Notes under the pieces: model-generated
The model's database searches: none
Seen by the model: the letters and a program-made list of their open reading frames with translations, nothing else
What the model was told of the DNA's origin: nothing
Translations under genes and position numbers: made by a program
Shown: positions 62,056 through 64,000 of the stretch, one piece after another
How positions within the stretch are numbered: position 1 is the stretch's first letter
Layout of the letters: each line of letters starts with the position of its first letter
From: CAWFZT01 sp963820415
Lineage (GTDB): Bacteria; Chloroflexota; Anaerolineae; Anaerolineales; Anaerolineaceae
Direction: 5' to 3'
Assembly: GCA_963820415.1 (NCBI GenBank)
Contig: CAWFZT010000009.1
Coordinates: 1-64,000, forward strand
DNA length: 64,000 nt

Positions 62056-64000
62056 TCATGCCGATTCGGATGCGGTTTCCACGACCTGTTCCTGCAGGAA
62101 GGTCTCCTCACAATTTGTACACTGCACTTCGCGTTTGTTGGTAATTACCAGCAAGCCGCCACATTTCGGACAAGGCATAGTAATCGGGCGTTTCCACGAG
62201 GTAAACTGGCAGTTTGGATAATTGGCGCATCCATAGAAGACGCGCTGCTTGCGGGTCTTACGCTCGACAATTTCACCACCGTCCACCGGGCACTTCACGC
62301 CGATCTTTTGTAACCAGGCTTCAGTGTGACGGCAAGCCGGGAAATTGCTGCAACTGATGAATTTGCCGTAGCGCCCCCACCGGATTACCAAGTCATGGCC
62401 ACACTCAGGGCACAACCGCCCCACCTTTTCCAACTCGGCTTTCTGAGTTGGCATTTCCGCCTGGGCCTTCGCCAACTCCGGCTGGAACGAATCATAGAAT
62501 TCGCGCACAATTTCCACCCAGCCCCGGTCACCCGCTGCCACTTCGTCCAGGTCCTCTTCCATGTGTGCAGTGAAATATAAATCGACAATATCCGGGAAGT
62601 GCTCTACCACCAGGTCGTTGACCAGAATGCCTGTTTCGGTAGGCGTCAATCGCCGGGCTTCACGTATCACGTAGCCTCTTTCCTGAATGGTTGATAGGAT
62701 GGGAGCGTATGTGGATGGGCGCCCAATGCCGTGTTCTTCCAGCACCTGCACCAGTGACGCTTCCGAATATCTCGGCGGCGGCTGGGTAAAATGCTGTTCA
62801 GGGATCAGCTTAACCAGCCTTTGCGCCTGGCCTTCTTCAAGACCCAGCGGGATGCGCACGTTTTCCTCTTCGGATTTCTGGTCTTCATCCACGGCTTCCT
62901 CGTAAACGATCAGATATCCGGGAAACTTCAAGGTAAAACCCGAGGCGCGCAAGATGTATTTATTCTCTCCAGCGTCTGCTCCGATATCGACTGCCACAGT
63001 ATCGTACACCGCAGCTTCCATCTGGGAAGCCACAAAGCGCTGCCAGATAAGCTGGTACAGTTTAAATTGGTCCGAGCTTAAAAAGCTTTTGACTTTTTCC
63101 GGGTGGCGGAACACCGAGGTGGGACGGATGGCTTCGTGGGCCTCTTGCGCTCCCATTGTCCGGGTCTTATAAGTAGGCGGGGTAGCTGGCAAGTAATTGT
63201 CGCCGAAATTCTGGGTAATGTAGCTGCGCGCTTCGTTGAGAGCCAGCTCGGCGATGTTGGTCGAGTCGGTACGCATGTAGGTGATCAAGCCGGATGTCCC
63301 TCCTTCACCCACATCCAACCCTTCGTACAGTTGTTGGGCCAGGGCCATTGTGCGCCGGGCAGTATAGGCCAGCTTGCGCGAAGCCTCCTGCTGCAGCGTA
63401 CTTGTGATGAATGGGGCTGAAGGTTTACGACGTCGTTCACTGCGCTTGATCTTCTGGATAAGGTATTTGGCCTTTTCCAGGTCAGCCAGAATACCCTTGA
63501 CCACTTCCTCGTTGGGCAGTTCGGGTTCTTTATCGTTCACCCGGAATAAGTGGGCTACATAACTGGTCTTTCCGCCTTCTGGCTTCAGCTCAGCTTTAAT
63601 CGTCCAGTACTCTACTGGCACGAAGGCCTGGATTTCACGCTCACGCTCGACGATCAGGCGCAAGGCTACTGATTGTACGCGCCCGGCGGACAGCCGGCTG
63701 CGCACCTTTTCCCATAAGATCGGGCTGATACCGTAACCTACCAAGCGGTCGAGGATACGCCGCGCCTGCTGGGCGTTGACCAGGTCCATGTTGATCTGGC
63801 GCGGGTTGGCAAATGCCTCGTTGATCGCCGGTTCGGTGATTTCGTGAAAGACCACCCGCCGAGAATTCTCGCGGTCAATAGCCGCGGCTTCCATCAGGTG
63901 CCAGGCAATCGCTTCACCCTCACGATCAGGATCGGTCGCCAGGTAAATTTCCTCGGCTTTCTTAACCAACTCTTTCAATTCTTTGACTACCGGACGTTTT
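62056..64000 (-). CDS. topA: DNA topoisomerase I, partial (5' end beyond the window)
   Basis: The visible part starts within the TOPRIM domain (YLATDPDREGEAIAWHL, with the metal-binding DxD) and runs through the toroidal domains, with LERLVGYGISPILWEKVR-type sequence and the catalytic tyrosine in LITYMRTDSTNIAE. The C-terminus has three topoisomerase zinc fingers: CPECGHDLVIRWGRYGKFIS with CSNFPACRH, CPVDGG with CANYPNC, and CPKCGGLL with CTNCEETF. About the first 100 residues lie past position 64000, where the frame is still open. The enzyme relaxes negative supercoils by single-strand passage. Confidence 0.95.
   Translation of the reverse strand, partial: KRPVVKELKELVKKAEEIYLATDPDREGEAIAWHLMEAAAIDRENSRRVVFHEITEPAINEAFANPRQINMDLVNAQQARRILDRLVGYGISPILWEKVRSRLSAGRVQSVALRLIVEREREIQAFVPVEYWTIKAELKPEGGKTSYVAHLFRVNDKEPELPNEEVVKGILADLEKAKYLIQKIKRSERRRKPSAPFITSTLQQEASRKLAYTARRTMALAQQLYEGLDVGEGGTSGLITYMRTDSTNIAELALNEARSYITQNFGDNYLPATPPTYKTRTMGAQEAHEAIRPTSVFRHPEKVKSFLSSDQFKLYQLIWQRFVASQMEAAVYDTVAVDIGADAGENKYILRASGFTLKFPGYLIVYEEAVDEDQKSEEENVRIPLGLEEGQAQRLVKLIPEQHFTQPPPRYSEASLVQVLEEHGIGRPSTYAPILSTIQERGYVIREARRLTPTETGILVNDLVVEHFPDIVDLYFTAHMEEDLDEVAAGDRGWVEIVREFYDSFQPELAKAQAEMPTQKAELEKVGRLCPECGHDLVIRWGRYGKFISCSNFPACRHTEAWLQKIGVKCPVDGGEIVERKTRKQRVFYGCANYPNCQFTSWKRPITMPCPKCGGLLVITNKREVQCTNCEETFLQEQVVETASESA

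Overview
The window looks like a chromosome segment from a Chloroflexota bacterium of the Anaerolineae type. This is inferred from gene content: two Chlor_Arch_YYY (DUF2298) membrane proteins among GT39-type glycosyltransferases, mevalonate kinase next to isopentenyl phosphate kinase, a serine hydroxymethyltransferase/aminomethyltransferase fusion, and an RpoC with a long N-terminal coiled-coil insertion. The conserved genes are moderately GC-rich. An island at about 10.9-20.5 kb is clearly AT-richer, apart from its insertion sequence.

Layout. 1-3.5 kb (minus): a broken DegV-family gene, an ECF sigma factor, and a membrane-anchored subtilase split by an in-frame stop. 3.7-10.8 kb: an alpha/beta hydrolase, a glyA-gcvT fusion behind a strong promoter and a structured leader, a PLP aminotransferase, and a uridine-kinase-like protein. 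10.9-21.0 kb is an accessory island: a three-repeat CRISPR remnant of type I-E appearance, decaying zinc-ribbon and TPR genes, a truncated XRE regulator beside a nested palindrome, a 59-residue membrane protein, an intact IS3-family element, an 850-residue fused methyltransferase plus BsuBI/PstI-like endonuclease, and a truncated WYL-type regulator. 21.2-25.6 kb: DUF4230, PhnD-like lipoprotein, SanA/YdcF, HD-domain and TIM-barrel proteins.

25.6-55.2 kb is almost all minus strand: a type IIA topoisomerase subunit A, rpoC (without rpoB beside it), a large membrane histidine kinase, then a run from lepA down to cmk that encloses an envelope glycosylation block (flippase-like protein, sugar epimerase, GT4, methyltransferase, three GT39-like proteins and two Chlor_Arch_YYY units). 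55.2-64 kb: tlyA, then a plus-strand set (UbiA-type phosphoribosyl-polyprenyl transferase, mevalonate kinase, isopentenyl phosphate kinase, dgt, greA), a split membrane protein and topA, cut by the window end. Isoprenoid supply, polyprenyl-phosphate sugar formation and GT-C glycosyltransferases lie close together and plausibly serve one cell-envelope pathway.

A caution for the reader: at least seven genes are interrupted. Five are single-base shifts, four of them at short homopolymers (glyA-gcvT, cmk, the 12.3 kb gene, the 61.3 kb gene), and two are in-frame stops explainable by one C-to-T change each (subtilase, GT39-YYY). Because cmk and glyA are housekeeping genes, consensus errors in the assembly are at least as likely as real decay. 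Decay is more credible inside the accessory island.
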